A DNA stretch of 64,000 nucleotides from Dyella nitratireducens (GCF_014642835.1 NZ_BMJA01000002.1:285713-349712); one strand, 5' to 3'; shown: positions 1-8,642, counted from the stretch's first letter. Notes: generated from the sequence alone by a model not told the origin. Made by a program: numbers and translations.

Positions 1-2
1 CG

Positions 3-233
3 GCACCGTATAGCAATGCGTTTGCCAATCAGGGCACCGCCAAGGGCGTGGCGCTTGAGCTGTGGCAGAAAAACGGTTTGCAAGCCATCCCCAATAGCAG
101 CACCCCTATCAATTTCGCCCCTCAGGGTACAGGCGGAAAGTACACCTTCTCGGCTCGCTATCTCCAAACAGCGCCAACAGTCACGGCCGGTACGGTCAAC
201 GCCACCGTCACGGTTACGGTCAACTACAAATAG
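3..233 (+). CDS. Fimbrial subunit, FimA family (5' end outside window)
   Basis: Only the C-terminal part is present; the reading frame is open from base 3 to the TAG at 231-233. The visible part ends in the pattern typical of type 1 pilus subunits: an ALELW strand, an FSARYLQ motif, then an alternating Thr/Val strand (AGTVNATVTVTVNY) ending in the penultimate-Tyr region recognised by periplasmic chaperones. It closely resembles the C-termini of the next two genes, so it is the first visible member of a subunit array. Its start and signal peptide lie outside the window. The gap to the next gene is 10 bp, which suggests one operon. Confidence 0.8.
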   Translation, partial: APYSNAFANQGTAKGVALELWQKNGLQAIPNSSTPINFAPQGTGGKYTFSARYLQTAPTVTAGTVNATVTVTVNYK

Positions 234-243
234 GGTGAACGTC

Positions 244-780
244 ATGCAACGCTGGTCCATCAACGGCCTCTTGTCTAGTTTTCTGCTGCTTGCCTGCGCC
301 GCGCCGAATGCGGCCTGGGCGGAAACTGCACATATCAATTTTTCCGGCACCATCAGCGGGCCACCGACGTGTTCCTTGCAAACATCCCATATCACCCTCC
401 CCATCGGCGAGGTGGACAGATCGGTGTTTACCGGGGTGGGAAGCTATTCGGACTGGTCGCCCAATGTGGCCTTGATTTCGGCCGGTTGCAGCAATGCGTC
501 CTTGGTATCGATGACTTTCAACGGCACCGCTGATACCGATAACACCAGTTTATTCAAGGCCGTCGGCGGCGCCACGGGTGTCGGTATCCAAGTGTGCAAG
601 ACGGGCAGCAGCGACCCTGCCAATTGTGCAGTACCGAACGATACGAGCAAGCGCGTTACTTTTGATCCGGCTGCAGCCGGGCAGGGTTACTCCTTTGCGG
701 CGCGCTATATACAAACCACGCCCACGGTTACCCCGGGAACGGCCAACGCCACGATCACCGTGTTGATCACCTATACCTGA
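244..780 (+). CDS. Type 1-like fimbrial subunit
   Basis: 178-aa exported pilin of the FimA/PapA fold. I start it at ATG 244, after an AGGGTGA ribosome site; the frame stays open upstream, but that part only overlaps the previous gene. Residues 1-26 form a signal peptide ending in AAWA. The mature part has the usual pair of Cys (PTCSLQ and SAGCSN) that form the fold's disulfide, a GTADTDN turn, the GATGVGIQ strand, FAARYIQT and a final ITYT beta strand. Unusually, it carries an extra Cys pair (QVCKTG and ANCAVP). The product would be secreted to the periplasm and polymerised through an usher by donor-strand exchange. Whether it is a shaft or tip subunit cannot be told. Confidence 0.85.
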   Translation: MQRWSINGLLSSFLLLACAAPNAAWAETAHINFSGTISGPPTCSLQTSHITLPIGEVDRSVFTGVGSYSDWSPNVALISAGCSNASLVSMTFNGTADTDNTSLFKAVGGATGVGIQVCKTGSSDPANCAVPNDTSKRVTFDPAAAGQGYSFAARYIQTTPTVTPGTANATITVLITYT

Positions 781-790
781 TGGTCCAACT

Positions 791-1354
791 ATGAACACTA
801 TTTCAGAATCAACAAGGTCATATCCGCTGTGGCGTAAAACACTGACTGGCTGGCTGGTTTGTGGTGTGCTGACACTTGGGAGCAGCCTGGCGTTCGCACA
901 GAGCACGGACAACGCCCAGATCGATGTGACCGGTAGCATCACTGGCGGGGCATGCACCATATCAACACCTTCGGTATTCCTTGGCGACCACAATCCTGTC
1001 GAATTCAAAGGCGTAGGGACATTCACCGATTGGGTCGACTTTCCAATCACCTCGGGAGGCTGCACACCCGATATCGTGACCTTATACATGGGTTTTGACG
1101 GTACCGCCGATGTTGATGACGCCAATGTGTTTGCCGTGGCATCAGGTGGCGCTACTGGCTTGGGCATCCAGCTGCAGGGTCTGGATGCAGCCCAAACCAT
1201 CGTCATACCCAACAGCACCACGCAGTTGGTCACCTGGGTTCCTGTCGCGGCTGGAGGAACTTATCCCATGCGCGCGCGCTATTGGCAGACCAAGGCGACG
1301 GTGACATCGGGCCCGGCCAATGGCACGGTCACGGTGATGCTTTCCTACAATTAA
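791..1354 (+). CDS. Type 1-like fimbrial subunit
   Basis: 187-aa pilin of the same family as its upstream neighbour, 10 bp away. A signal peptide of about 36 residues ends LAFAQS. The two conserved Cys are in GACTIS and SGGCTP. The later motifs GFDGTADVDD, GGATGLGIQL, MRARYWQT and a C-terminal VTVMLSYN strand match the FimA fold and the chaperone-binding end. The ATG at 791 follows the previous stop closely, which fits a polycistronic subunit array. The role within the pilus (major, minor or tip) is not decidable from sequence alone. Confidence 0.85.
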   Translation: MNTISESTRSYPLWRKTLTGWLVCGVLTLGSSLAFAQSTDNAQIDVTGSITGGACTISTPSVFLGDHNPVEFKGVGTFTDWVDFPITSGGCTPDIVTLYMGFDGTADVDDANVFAVASGGATGLGIQLQGLDAAQTIVIPNSTTQLVTWVPVAAGGTYPMRARYWQTKATVTSGPANGTVTVMLSYN

Positions 1355-1509
1355 AAGGTTCTGTTCTTTCAGAATTGGATCAAGATTCGGCTTGATACTG
1401 GATTCTGTATTTATCCTTCGCCTCCAGAGCTATGGCCAGTTGCTTGGCACCGGGGCCATGGCGGAAGAACAGCGCGCCTGCCCTCGTTATTTCTATGCTG
1501 GAGTCGAAC

Positions 1510-2274
1510 ATGAATATTGCCCCGCTATCCCGTATGGCACGCCAATTAATTTTTGTTTGCTTGGCCGTCTTGTTCAGTCTGCCAACGCGAGCCGACGTGG
1601 TGCTCAACACCACGCGTGTGATCTATCCCGTGCCGGAGCGCGAAGTCACGCTTGCACTGGCCAATGACGAAAAGACCCAACCCCGTTTGGTGCAAGCGTG
1701 GATCGACGACGGTCGAGTGAATGTTCCTCCCGATCAAATGCGTGTGCCATTTCAACTGTCGCCGCCGGTGTTTCGCCTGGATGCCGGCAAAAGCCAGGTG
1801 CTGCGTATCACTTACACGCACGACGATGACGCGGGGAAGTCGCCGCCCAAGGACAAGGAATCCTTGTTCTGGCTCAACGTGTTGTCGGTGCCACCCACAC
1901 CAGACAATGCGAAAAAACAGAACGTGCTTCAATTCGCGATCCGTACCCGCATAAAGTTCTTTTTGCGGCCCGAAGGACTTGCAGGCGATCCGGAACAGGC
2001 GCCGACACAGTTGCAATGGAAGCTTGCCTCTCAGGGTGCCGAGCAGGTTCTTGAGGCTTATAACCCGAGCGCCTATTACATCTCTCTCGCCAAAGTTGCC
2101 CTGGTGGCGAAGGACCAGGAAATCCAAAGCGAGGCACCGCCTATGCTCGCTCCAGGCGCTACTGAAAGATATGTTCTCAAACGCTCGGTGCAGCCACCTT
2201 CGGGCGCGGCAACGGTGCGTTTTACGACGGTAAACGACTTCGGCGCGCAAGTGGAGCACACCGCAACGTTGTAG
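1510..2274 (+). CDS. Periplasmic pilus chaperone, PapD/FimC type
   Basis: 254-aa chaperone that would bind fimbrial subunits in the periplasm and complete their fold with its G1 strand. I start it at ATG 1510, preceded by GGAG at good spacing; ATG 1495 and earlier starts are in frame but less likely. The signal peptide ends at about residue 29 (LPTRA). The mature N-terminus has the conserved subunit-anchoring Arg in TTRVIYP, the QAWIDDG strand, SLFWLNVLSVPP, and the anchoring Lys in RTRIKFFLRP. A second immunoglobulin-like domain follows from about residue 155. The short F1-G1 loop suggests the FGS subclass. A near-paralogue follows at 2376. Confidence 0.9.
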   Translation: MNIAPLSRMARQLIFVCLAVLFSLPTRADVVLNTTRVIYPVPEREVTLALANDEKTQPRLVQAWIDDGRVNVPPDQMRVPFQLSPPVFRLDAGKSQVLRITYTHDDDAGKSPPKDKESLFWLNVLSVPPTPDNAKKQNVLQFAIRTRIKFFLRPEGLAGDPEQAPTQLQWKLASQGAEQVLEAYNPSAYYISLAKVALVAKDQEIQSEAPPMLAPGATERYVLKRSVQPPSGAATVRFTTVNDFGAQVEHTATL

Positions 2275-2375
2275 CTGCGTGCTGTGTCCACGTTCGGTTT
2301 GAATAGTGCTGTTGCGATGACGAATGCCCACGATGGCCGTCGTCAGGCAATCGGCTTGGATTATCGGAGGAAGCG

Positions 2376-3137
2376 ATGACGACTCGTTTCATTTTCAACG
2401 CATGCTTGGCGACCATCTGCTGCCTGATCGGGTTTCTTGCTGCGCCCGTGCGTGCTGGTGTAGTGATCGAAAAAACGCGATTGATTTATCCGGCGCAAGA
2501 ACGTGAAGTCACGGTGTCACTCGTCAATGACAATAAGGACATACCGGTACTGGTCCAGGCATGGATCGATGAGGGGGACCAGAAAAGTGCGCCGGATCAG
2601 ATCCAAGTGCCGTTCTTGCTGGTACCACCGGTTTTCAGGATGGAACCAGGCAAAAGCCAGTCGCTAAGGATTAGTTCTCTTCCTGACAAGTCATTGCCAA
2701 CTGACAAGGAATCCGTGTTCTGGCTGAACGTCATGGAAGTTCCGCCCAAACCCAAGGCTGCCAAGGACAAAGCAAGCAACACCTTGCAGCTGGCCTTTCG
2801 CACCCGTATCAAGCTGTTTTTCCGGCCCAACGGTTTGGTCGGAGCGGTGGGTGATGCACCAGGTCAGTTACGTTGGAAGCTGGAAAAGGAGGGTACGCGG
2901 CAGGTGCTTGAAGCGAACAATCCTTCCTCCTATTACGTTTCCTTCGAAAAAGTGTCGTTGCTCGTGGACGGGAAAGAAGTCAAAAGCGAAGATCCGCAGA
3001 TGATCGAGCCGGGCGGTACACAACGCTTTGTGCTTGACGCTGCCGATTTGCCCGTTGGTGTAAGGACTGAGGTGCAGTTTACCCATATCGATGACTACGG
3101 CCAGATCGTCGCGCACACAGCGACGTTGATGCGTTAG
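2376..3137 (+). CDS. Periplasmic pilus chaperone, PapD/FimC type (second copy)
   Basis: 253-aa second chaperone, clearly paralogous to the preceding one (shared blocks KTRLIYPAQEREVT, VQAWIDEGDQ, SVFWLNVMEVPPKP, RTRIKLFFRPNGL). The ATG at 2376 follows a strong GGAGGAAGC ribosome site. The signal peptide is about 26 residues, ending PVRAG. The anchoring Arg and Lys are kept. Two tandem chaperones for one fimbrial locus imply either subunit specialisation or a recent duplication. No usher gene follows; the next 660 bases are non-coding, so the usher, if present, must lie upstream of the window. Confidence 0.9.
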   Translation: MTTRFIFNACLATICCLIGFLAAPVRAGVVIEKTRLIYPAQEREVTVSLVNDNKDIPVLVQAWIDEGDQKSAPDQIQVPFLLVPPVFRMEPGKSQSLRISSLPDKSLPTDKESVFWLNVMEVPPKPKAAKDKASNTLQLAFRTRIKLFFRPNGLVGAVGDAPGQLRWKLEKEGTRQVLEANNPSSYYVSFEKVSLLVDGKEVKSEDPQMIEPGGTQRFVLDAADLPVGVRTEVQFTHIDDYGQIVAHTATLMR

Positions 3138-3222
3138 TAAACGGCTTGAATCGCGTCAGGTGTCCCGCTGGTTTCGCGGCCAATACTTAGCATTTTTACT
3201 TCGGCGTCATTCCGGCGAAGGC

Positions 3223-3545
3223 CCACTGCTGTCCGGGGAAGTTTTTAGCTTGCCGGATCGGCCCCCTCCCCTACGTGTAGTAGGGGAGGGTTGGGGTGGG
3301 GTGAAGCAACCTCGCCAGAGATTCCATCATGTTTCTTATCCATTCCCGCGTAGCGGGAAGCGAGCTTCGCTCGCCTCACCCCACCCCAGCCCTCCCCTGC
3401 AAGCAGGGGAGGGGGCATTTCCGGTTCACTCGTGGATATCGCGTTGAACAAACTTTTTTAAGTCGCTTGCTGCGCGAATCATGCCAATGTGTTGCCCCTT
3501 AAGTGCTCGCTACTTTTTCCGCAAAGTTTCCCCGGACAGCAGTGG
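3223..3545. mobile_element. MITE-like non-coding insertion element, 323 bp
   Basis: The ends are perfect 18-bp inverted repeats: CCACTGCTGTCCGGGGAA at 3223-3240 and its complement at 3528-3545. Directly outside both ends is the same 8-bp word GCGAAGGC (3215-3222 and 3546-3553), a target-site duplication. Removing the element and one copy of the duplication restores ATTCCG-GCGAAGGC-CGGAATCC, a complete REP palindrome, so the insertion can be read off directly. There is no transposase gene inside. The interior carries two GC-rich hairpins (3264-3290 and 3390-3413) that are also complementary to each other. It would need a transposase acting in trans. I cannot assign the parent IS family. Confidence 0.75.
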
Positions 3546-3552
3546 GCGAAGG

Positions 3553-3588
3553 CCGGAATCCATGGTGAATGCGAAGCATGGATTCCGG
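3553..3588. repeat. REP-type hairpin next to the insertion element
   Basis: Perfect 12-bp stem: CCGGAATCCATG at 3553-3564 and CATGGATTCCGG at 3577-3588, with a 12-base loop. It is the right-hand part of the palindromic repeat that was split by the 323-bp element. The GTCATTCCGGCGAAGGCCGGAATCC type of repeat is common between genes in Xanthomonadales. Confidence 0.65.
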
Positions 3589-3723
3589 CGTTCGCCGAGG
3601 CGCTTTACAACAACGAAGCTGGTCAATGACGGTTCGGTAATTTACTAAATCTTGGCCACCCTGCTGATTTTGCTCAGATCATCAAGCGGAAAGCGTGGGG
3701 ATACTTCAGAACTGGTTGTCACG

Positions 3724-3753
3724 CTGACTTGCGAGAAAATGGCACGATAAAAT
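3724..3753 (+). promoter_or_regulatory. Candidate sigma-70 promoter for tyrA
   Basis: CTGACT (3724-3729), an 18-base spacer and TAAAAT (3748-3753). This would start transcription near base 3760 and leave a leader of about 40 bases with an AGAGGGAGA ribosome site ahead of the TTG at 3799. The -10 box lies directly before ATG 3754, which argues against that ATG as the start. Confidence 0.4.
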
Positions 3754-3798
3754 ATGGCGGCAATCACACCGGATGGCCACGGCAAGAGGGAGACAACT

Positions 3799-4938
3799 TT
3801 GCAAACCCATGAAATGCCCCGCATCGGGCTGGTCGGTAGCCAGGGTGCCTATGGCCGCTGGTTGCGGTGCTTTTTTGAAGACCGCATGGGTTTGCGGGTG
3901 GTGGGCCATGACCCCCATGGCGACACCGCACTCACCGAACGCGCTCTGATCGAATCCGTCGATGTCCTGATCTTCTGTGCACCCATCCACCAGACTCCGT
4001 CCGTCATTCGTCATTACGTTGAACAGGCTGCGGGTGCCGAACGCGGGCAGCTCTGGCTCGATATTACGTCGATCAAAGCCGGGCCTGTCGCCGCCATGCT
4101 CACGTCGCAGGCCGAGGTTGTCGGCCTGCATCCGATGAGTGCTGCACCCAAGTCCGCTACCTTGCGCGGTCGTGCCATGGTGGTGTGCGAAGCACGCCTG
4201 GATAGGTGGCGCGCATGGCTGGAACGTTTTCTGGCTGCTACGGAAGCCGATTGCGTACGCGCCAATGCCGACCAGCACGATCGTGTGATGGCCCTGGTGC
4301 AAGGTATGGTCCATGCCACGCATATGGCGCAAGGGGCGGTGCTGCGCGAGTTGGCGCCAACGGTGGGCGATCTTGACGGCATCCGGCCTTTCAGCTCCGT
4401 GGGTTATGAGCTGGATGTGGCGGTCACGCGCCGTATTCTCGCCAGCAATCCAGTCATCTACCAGGACATCCAGTTCGAGAACCCCTATGTCGCGCCGATG
4501 TTGGAACGTCTTGCCGCGCATATCGACGGCCTGCGCGATCTGGTTCGCCAAGGCGACGATGTAGCACGCGAGCGCATGCGCGAAACGCTGCTGACTCAGA
4601 GCCGTAGTTATGTTGGTGAACAAGCGGTTGCTGAAGGCAGTTATGCGTTCGAGCGCCTGGGTTATCTGCTCGCCGATTTGCGCGAACCACGTTACATCAG
4701 CGTCTTTCTGCCGCTGGATCGACCTGGCTCGCTGCGTGCTTTGCTATCCGTGTTCGAGCAGCGCGGCGTGAATCTCGACTCCATCCACTCTTCACGTAGC
4801 GCAGAGGGTGAATTGTTGTTTCGCATTGGTGTCAGCAGGGAGTGTGATGCAATGGCACTGCGCGACGCCATAGATGCCATTGCGTGGCAAGGCATCGGTC
4901 GCGTGGTAGAAGCCGCTGGTATGGCGACACCATCCTGA
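3799..4938 (+). CDS. tyrA: Prephenate dehydrogenase with C-terminal ACT domain
   Basis: Converts prephenate to 4-hydroxyphenylpyruvate with NAD(P) in tyrosine synthesis; cytoplasmic. The Rossmann motif GLVGSQGAYG lies at the N-terminus, followed by WLDITSIKAGPV and VGLHPM (the catalytic-His region of TyrA), then a helical dimerisation domain. The last 80 or so residues (YISVFLPLDRPGSLRALLSVF...) form an ACT domain, the usual site of tyrosine feedback. There are three candidate starts: ATG 3754, TTG 3799 and ATG 3814. I prefer TTG 3799 because an AGAGGGAGA ribosome site precedes it and a promoter -10 box abuts ATG 3754. That gives 379 aa. The gene is monocistronic, followed by a palindromic repeat. 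Confidence 0.88.
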   Translation: MQTHEMPRIGLVGSQGAYGRWLRCFFEDRMGLRVVGHDPHGDTALTERALIESVDVLIFCAPIHQTPSVIRHYVEQAAGAERGQLWLDITSIKAGPVAAMLTSQAEVVGLHPMSAAPKSATLRGRAMVVCEARLDRWRAWLERFLAATEADCVRANADQHDRVMALVQGMVHATHMAQGAVLRELAPTVGDLDGIRPFSSVGYELDVAVTRRILASNPVIYQDIQFENPYVAPMLERLAAHIDGLRDLVRQGDDVARERMRETLLTQSRSYVGEQAVAEGSYAFERLGYLLADLREPRYISVFLPLDRPGSLRALLSVFEQRGVNLDSIHSSRSAEGELLFRIGVSRECDAMALRDAIDAIAWQGIGRVVEAAGMATPS

Positions 4939-4957
4939 CGATTGCTGGTATGTCAAT

Positions 4958-5030
4958 GTAGGTTGGGGTGCAAACCCCAACATGACGTGTGTCCAAGCCT
5001 GGCGATGTTGGGGTTTGCACCCCAACCTAC
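4958..5030. repeat. GTAGGTTGGGGTG palindromic repeat, copy 1
   Basis: 73-bp inverted repeat. Each arm is about 25 bases (GTAGGTTGGGGTGCAAACCC and its complement), with a 25-base loop between them. It lies between the tandem genes tyrA and the DinG-like helicase. It is one of eight copies in the window. The arms could form a strong hairpin in RNA or a cruciform in DNA. There is no U-run, so if it terminates transcription it is not by the classic intrinsic mechanism. Confidence 0.9.
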
Positions 5031-5075
5031 GATGGCATGGGCATACCTGTCTGCGGTTTGGTTCATACTGTGCCA

Positions 5076-7004
5076 ATGACCGATTCTGACGACAGCGGCG
5101 CACTACTCGGCGCCGAAGGCCCCTTTGCCCGCGAGTTGCCGAATTTCGCGCCGCGTCCCGCGCAGCAGGCGATGGCGCGCGCGGTGCAGCACGCCATCGC
5201 CGAATGCGAAACGCTGATTGCCGAAGCGGGTACGGGCACAGGGAAGACATATGCGTATCTGGTGCCGGCGATGCTGTCGGGCGAGCGGGTGATCGTTTCC
5301 ACAGGCACAAAGGCGTTGCAGGATCAGTTGTTTTTTCGCGACATCCCCAAGGTGCGCTCGGTGCTGGGCGCGCGGCTGAAGATCGCACTGCTGAAAGGGC
5401 GTGCCAATTATCTGTGCCTGTACCGGCTTGATCAGACCGTGCGTGAAGGGGCCGCATTCGAGCGCACGCAGGCTGCACAGTTGGCGGCGATCCGTGCGTG
5501 GTCCGCACGTACGCGTCGTGGCGATCGCATGGAATTGGCGGAGGTGCCGGAGGATTCGCCGCTATGGCTGCGCGTCACCTCCACGCCGGAAAACTGCCTG
5601 GGCGTGGAATGTCCGTTCTATGACGACTGCCACGTGATCACCGCGCGCCGAGAAGCGCAGGAGGCGGATCTGGTGGTGGTGAATCATCACCTGCTGTTTG
5701 CCGATCTGGCTTTGAAACAGGAGGGCTTCGGCGAGATTCTGCCGGGCGCACAGGCTTTTATTCTGGACGAAGCGCATCAGATACCGGAGCTTGCTGGACA
5801 GTTCTTTTCGCAAAGCATCAGTGCACGTCAGCTCACCGAGCTGGCACAGGATGCCCTGGCCGAATGCAACGGCGTTACGGGTGCGATCGGCTTGGTGCTG
5901 GAACCAGTCGAAGCACTGCAGGAAGCAGTACGCAAATTCCGGTTGGCCATCGATACGTTGCCGACACGCGGGCCATTCCACGAGCTTTGGCAACGCGAAG
6001 GTGTACCTGATGCACTGCATGAGCTGGGTGAGGTGTTGGCCGCGCTGACCGATGCACTGGCTTCGCAGGCCGAGCGTTCGCGTGGTCTGATGAACGTGCA
6101 CGAGCGTGCAGCGCACTTGAGCGAACGGCTGGAGCGTGTCGCCGAAGCATCATCCGAGCAGGACGTGCGCTGGTATGAATTGTTTCCGCGTGGCTTTGCC
6201 TTGCATGCCACACCGCTGGATCTGGCCGCGCCATTGCGTGCGATGCGCGAATGCACGCATGCGGCGTGGATTCACACGTCGGCCACCTTGTCAGTGGCCG
6301 GACACTTCGATCACTTCGCGCGACAGCTTGGCCTGGATGATCCACAGACATTGAGCTTGGAAAGTCCTTTTGACTACACGCGGCAGGCGTTGTGTTACAT
6401 GCCGGATGGCTTGCCTGATCCAGGTATGCGTGATTACACCGATCGCGTGATCGATGCCACGCTCCCCGTGCTGGAAGCGTCCAATGGCCGGGCGTTCCTG
6501 TTGTTTACCTCGCACCGCGCGTTGCGCCGCGCGGCGGAATTGTTGGCCGATCGCGTGCCCTGGCCCTTGTTCGTGCAGGGCAGTGCGCCGCGTCATCAAT
6601 TGCTGGAAGAGTTTCGCGCCAGTGGTCATGGTGTGTTGCTTGGCGCAGCCAGTTTTTGGGAAGGCGTGGACGTGGCGGGCGAAGCATTATCAGTCGTGAT
6701 GATCGACAAGCTGCCGTTCGCAGCGCCGGATGATCCGGTGTTGCAGGCACGGCTCGAAGCGTTGGAGCAGGCAGGCATCAACCCCTTCATGGGCTGGCAG
6801 GTGCCGTCAGCGGTGATCGCGCTGAAGCAGGGGGCTGGGCGCTTGATTCGCGATATTCATGACCGCGGGGTGTTGGTGCTGTGTGATCCGCGACTTACGA
6901 CCAAAGGCTATGGGAAGTTGTTTCTCAATAGCTTGCCGGCGATGCCGCGTACGCGAGATATCAGCAACGTGCAGCGCTTCTTCGAAGGCGCCCCAGCTGT
7001 GTAG
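5076..7004 (+). CDS. ATP-dependent DNA helicase, DinG/YoaA (XPD-like) family
   Basis: 642-aa superfamily 2 helicase with an iron-sulfur domain, probably unwinding damaged or branched DNA 5' to 3'. Walker A is AGTGTGKT near residue 50. The four cluster Cys are one in RANYLC and three in NCLGVECPFYDDC. The DEAH box is FILDEAHQIPE. The last helicase motif is QGAGRLIRD near the C-terminus. An in-frame start at 4989 exists but would begin inside the palindromic repeat and add residues with no family counterpart. ATG 5076 gives the length usual for YoaA. The TAG stop (7002-7004) is supplied by the first bases of the next repeat copy. Confidence 0.9.
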   Translation: MTDSDDSGALLGAEGPFARELPNFAPRPAQQAMARAVQHAIAECETLIAEAGTGTGKTYAYLVPAMLSGERVIVSTGTKALQDQLFFRDIPKVRSVLGARLKIALLKGRANYLCLYRLDQTVREGAAFERTQAAQLAAIRAWSARTRRGDRMELAEVPEDSPLWLRVTSTPENCLGVECPFYDDCHVITARREAQEADLVVVNHHLLFADLALKQEGFGEILPGAQAFILDEAHQIPELAGQFFSQSISARQLTELAQDALAECNGVTGAIGLVLEPVEALQEAVRKFRLAIDTLPTRGPFHELWQREGVPDALHELGEVLAALTDALASQAERSRGLMNVHERAAHLSERLERVAEASSEQDVRWYELFPRGFALHATPLDLAAPLRAMRECTHAAWIHTSATLSVAGHFDHFARQLGLDDPQTLSLESPFDYTRQALCYMPDGLPDPGMRDYTDRVIDATLPVLEASNGRAFLLFTSHRALRRAAELLADRVPWPLFVQGSAPRHQLLEEFRASGHGVLLGAASFWEGVDVAGEALSVVMIDKLPFAAPDDPVLQARLEALEQAGINPFMGWQVPSAVIALKQGAGRLIRDIHDRGVLVLCDPRLTTKGYGKLFLNSLPAMPRTRDISNVQRFFEGAPAV

Positions 7005-7073
7005 GTTGGGGTGTAAGCCCCAACATCGCCATGTTTGTCACGGCGCCATGTTGGGGTTTGCACCCCAACCTAC
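7001..7073. repeat. GTAGGTTGGGGTG palindromic repeat, copy 2
   Basis: 73-bp copy with slightly diverged left arm (GTGTAAGCCCC) and a perfect right arm. Bases 7002-7004 of the repeat are the stop codon of the helicase gene. The loop carries ATCGCCATG. It lies between two tandem plus-strand genes. Confidence 0.9.
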
Positions 7074-7169
7074 AGTAGTCTTTCCCTGCATACGTATTCA
7101 GGCGGACAAGGCCAGCAGGCATACGCAGAATCGTCCACGACCCAACCATCATGCGGGGAGCATGATCAC

Positions 7170-8603
7170 ATGCACTTAAATACAAACAATGCGGGCGCGG
7201 CGCAGGGTGAAGAGGCGCGCACTACGGCCAGGGTTGTGCTGATTGCAGCGGCGGCGGCCATCGGTGGATTTCTGTTCGGTTTCGATACGGCTGTCATTAA
7301 TGGCGTTGTTGATGCGGTGCGTCATGGTTTTGGCTTGAGTGCTGGACAGATCGGCATCGCTGTTTCTTGCGCCTTGCTCGGTTCCGCAGTGGGTGCGTGG
7401 TACGCGGGGCCATTGGCGGATCGCCTGGGCCGCGTGCGCACCATGCAGGTGGCCGCGCTGTTCCTGGTGCTGTGTGCGATCGGCTCGGGTTTGGTGCACG
7501 GCGTGGCGAGCCTGATGTTCTGGCGCGTGATCGGTGGCATCGGCGTAGGTGTCGCTTCGGTGATCGCACCGGCCTATATCGCGGAAGTGTCGCCGGCGAA
7601 CGTGCGTGGACGGTTGGGTTCGATGCAGCAGCTGGCGATCGTACTGGGTATTTTCGTTGCGTTGCTTAGCGATGCATGGCTGGCAAACACGGCCGGCGGT
7701 GCGTCAGGAAAACTCTGGTTCGGCCTGGAGGCCTGGCGCTGGATGTTCCTGGTTGCCACGGTGCCCGCACTGATCTACGGCGTGCTTGTGCTGGGTGTGC
7801 CGGAATCGCCGCGTTATCTCGTGGCACGCGGACGTCCTGCCGAAGCGCGCGTGGTGTTGGCAAAGGTGCTCGATCTGCACAGCGATCACGCCCTGGATGC
7901 CAAGATCAACGACATCGCGCATAGCTTGAAGGTGGAATACCGCCCCACCTTGAAAGACCTGCGCGGTCCGCGTGGCGGACTGCTGCCGATCGTGTGGGTG
8001 GGCATTCTGCTGTCGGTGTTCCAGCAGTTCGTCGGCATCAACGTGATCTTCTATTACTCCTCTACGTTGTGGCACTCCGTTGGCTTCAGCGAGACCGATT
8101 CGTTCTCGATCACGGTGTTCACGTCCATCGTCAACGTGTTAGTGACGCTGGTGGCGATTGCACTGGTCGACAAGATCGGGCGCAAACCGCTGCTGTTGAT
8201 TGGCTCGGCTGGCATGGCCATCACGTTGGCCATGATGGCATGGTGCTTTTCGCAAGCGGTCGGCAGCGGTGCTTCGTTGAGCCTGCCGGCGCCATGGGGA
8301 ATGGTCGCGCTGGTGGCCGCCAATCTTTACGTGGTGTGCTTCGGTTTGAGTTGGGGGCCGATGGTGTGGGTGCTGCTGGGCGAGATGTTTCCGAACAGCA
8401 TTCGTGCGATTGCACTCGCCGTGGCGGCTGCAGCGCAGTGGGTGGCAAACTTTGTCATTACCAGCACTTTTCCGTGGTTGGCGCAGGTCGGATTGGCGTT
8501 TGCGTATGGGTTATATGCGCTGTTTGCTTTCGTATCGCTGCTGTTCGTGATGCGTGCCGTGCGTGAGACGCGTGGTATCGAGTTGGAAGACATGCACGCC
8601 TGA
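7170..8603 (+). CDS. MFS sugar transporter, sugar porter family
   Basis: 477-aa inner-membrane sugar:proton symporter with about 12 membrane helices. The family signatures are present in order: GGFLFGFDTAVINGV in helix 1, ADRLGRVR in loop 2-3, WRVIGGIGVG, PESPRYLVARGR after helix 6, QQFVGINVIFYYSS in helix 7, and DKIGRKPLL in loop 8-9. This resembles XylE/GalP-type carriers; the sugar cannot be named. ATG 7170 is preceded by GGGGAG; the frame extends back to 7035 only through the repeat. No catabolic genes adjoin it. A strong hairpin follows the stop. Confidence 0.9.
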   Translation: MHLNTNNAGAAQGEEARTTARVVLIAAAAAIGGFLFGFDTAVINGVVDAVRHGFGLSAGQIGIAVSCALLGSAVGAWYAGPLADRLGRVRTMQVAALFLVLCAIGSGLVHGVASLMFWRVIGGIGVGVASVIAPAYIAEVSPANVRGRLGSMQQLAIVLGIFVALLSDAWLANTAGGASGKLWFGLEAWRWMFLVATVPALIYGVLVLGVPESPRYLVARGRPAEARVVLAKVLDLHSDHALDAKINDIAHSLKVEYRPTLKDLRGPRGGLLPIVWVGILLSVFQQFVGINVIFYYSSTLWHSVGFSETDSFSITVFTSIVNVLVTLVAIALVDKIGRKPLLLIGSAGMAITLAMMAWCFSQAVGSGASLSLPAPWGMVALVAANLYVVCFGLSWGPMVWVLLGEMFPNSIRAIALAVAAAAQWVANFVITSTFPWLAQVGLAFAYGLYALFAFVSLLFVMRAVRETRGIELEDMHA

Positions 8604-8611
8604 CACATCTT

Positions 8612-8642
8612 GCGCCGGTATGCGGGCATGCCGGCGCGTTTC
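8612..8642. terminator. Hairpin terminator between sugar porter and hemE
   Basis: GCGCCGGTATGC and GCATGCCGGCGC (8612-8637) form a stem of 11-12 bp with one G:T pair and a tiny loop, followed by GTTTCA. It lies just after the sugar porter stop and between convergent genes. The U-tract is weak. The remaining bases to 8830 show no gene. Confidence 0.5.

Larger units (their letters stand above)
3138..3722. other. Gene-free region between fimbrial cluster and tyrA
   Basis: No credible gene here. The stretch is built of palindromic repeats and a small insertion element, described separately. Two short open frames on opposite strands (3160-3447 and 3245-3451) only translate the repeat DNA. The last part before tyrA contains a plausible promoter. 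Confidence 0.7.

Noticed and set aside
3160-3451. Two short frames over the MITE-like element
   Set aside because: They translate inverted repeats on both strands and have no transposase features.
4989-5075. N-terminal extension of the DinG-like helicase (MSKPGDVGVC...)
   Set aside because: It only translates the right arm of a palindromic repeat, and the same VCTPTY words occur at other repeats; ATG 5076 fits the family.
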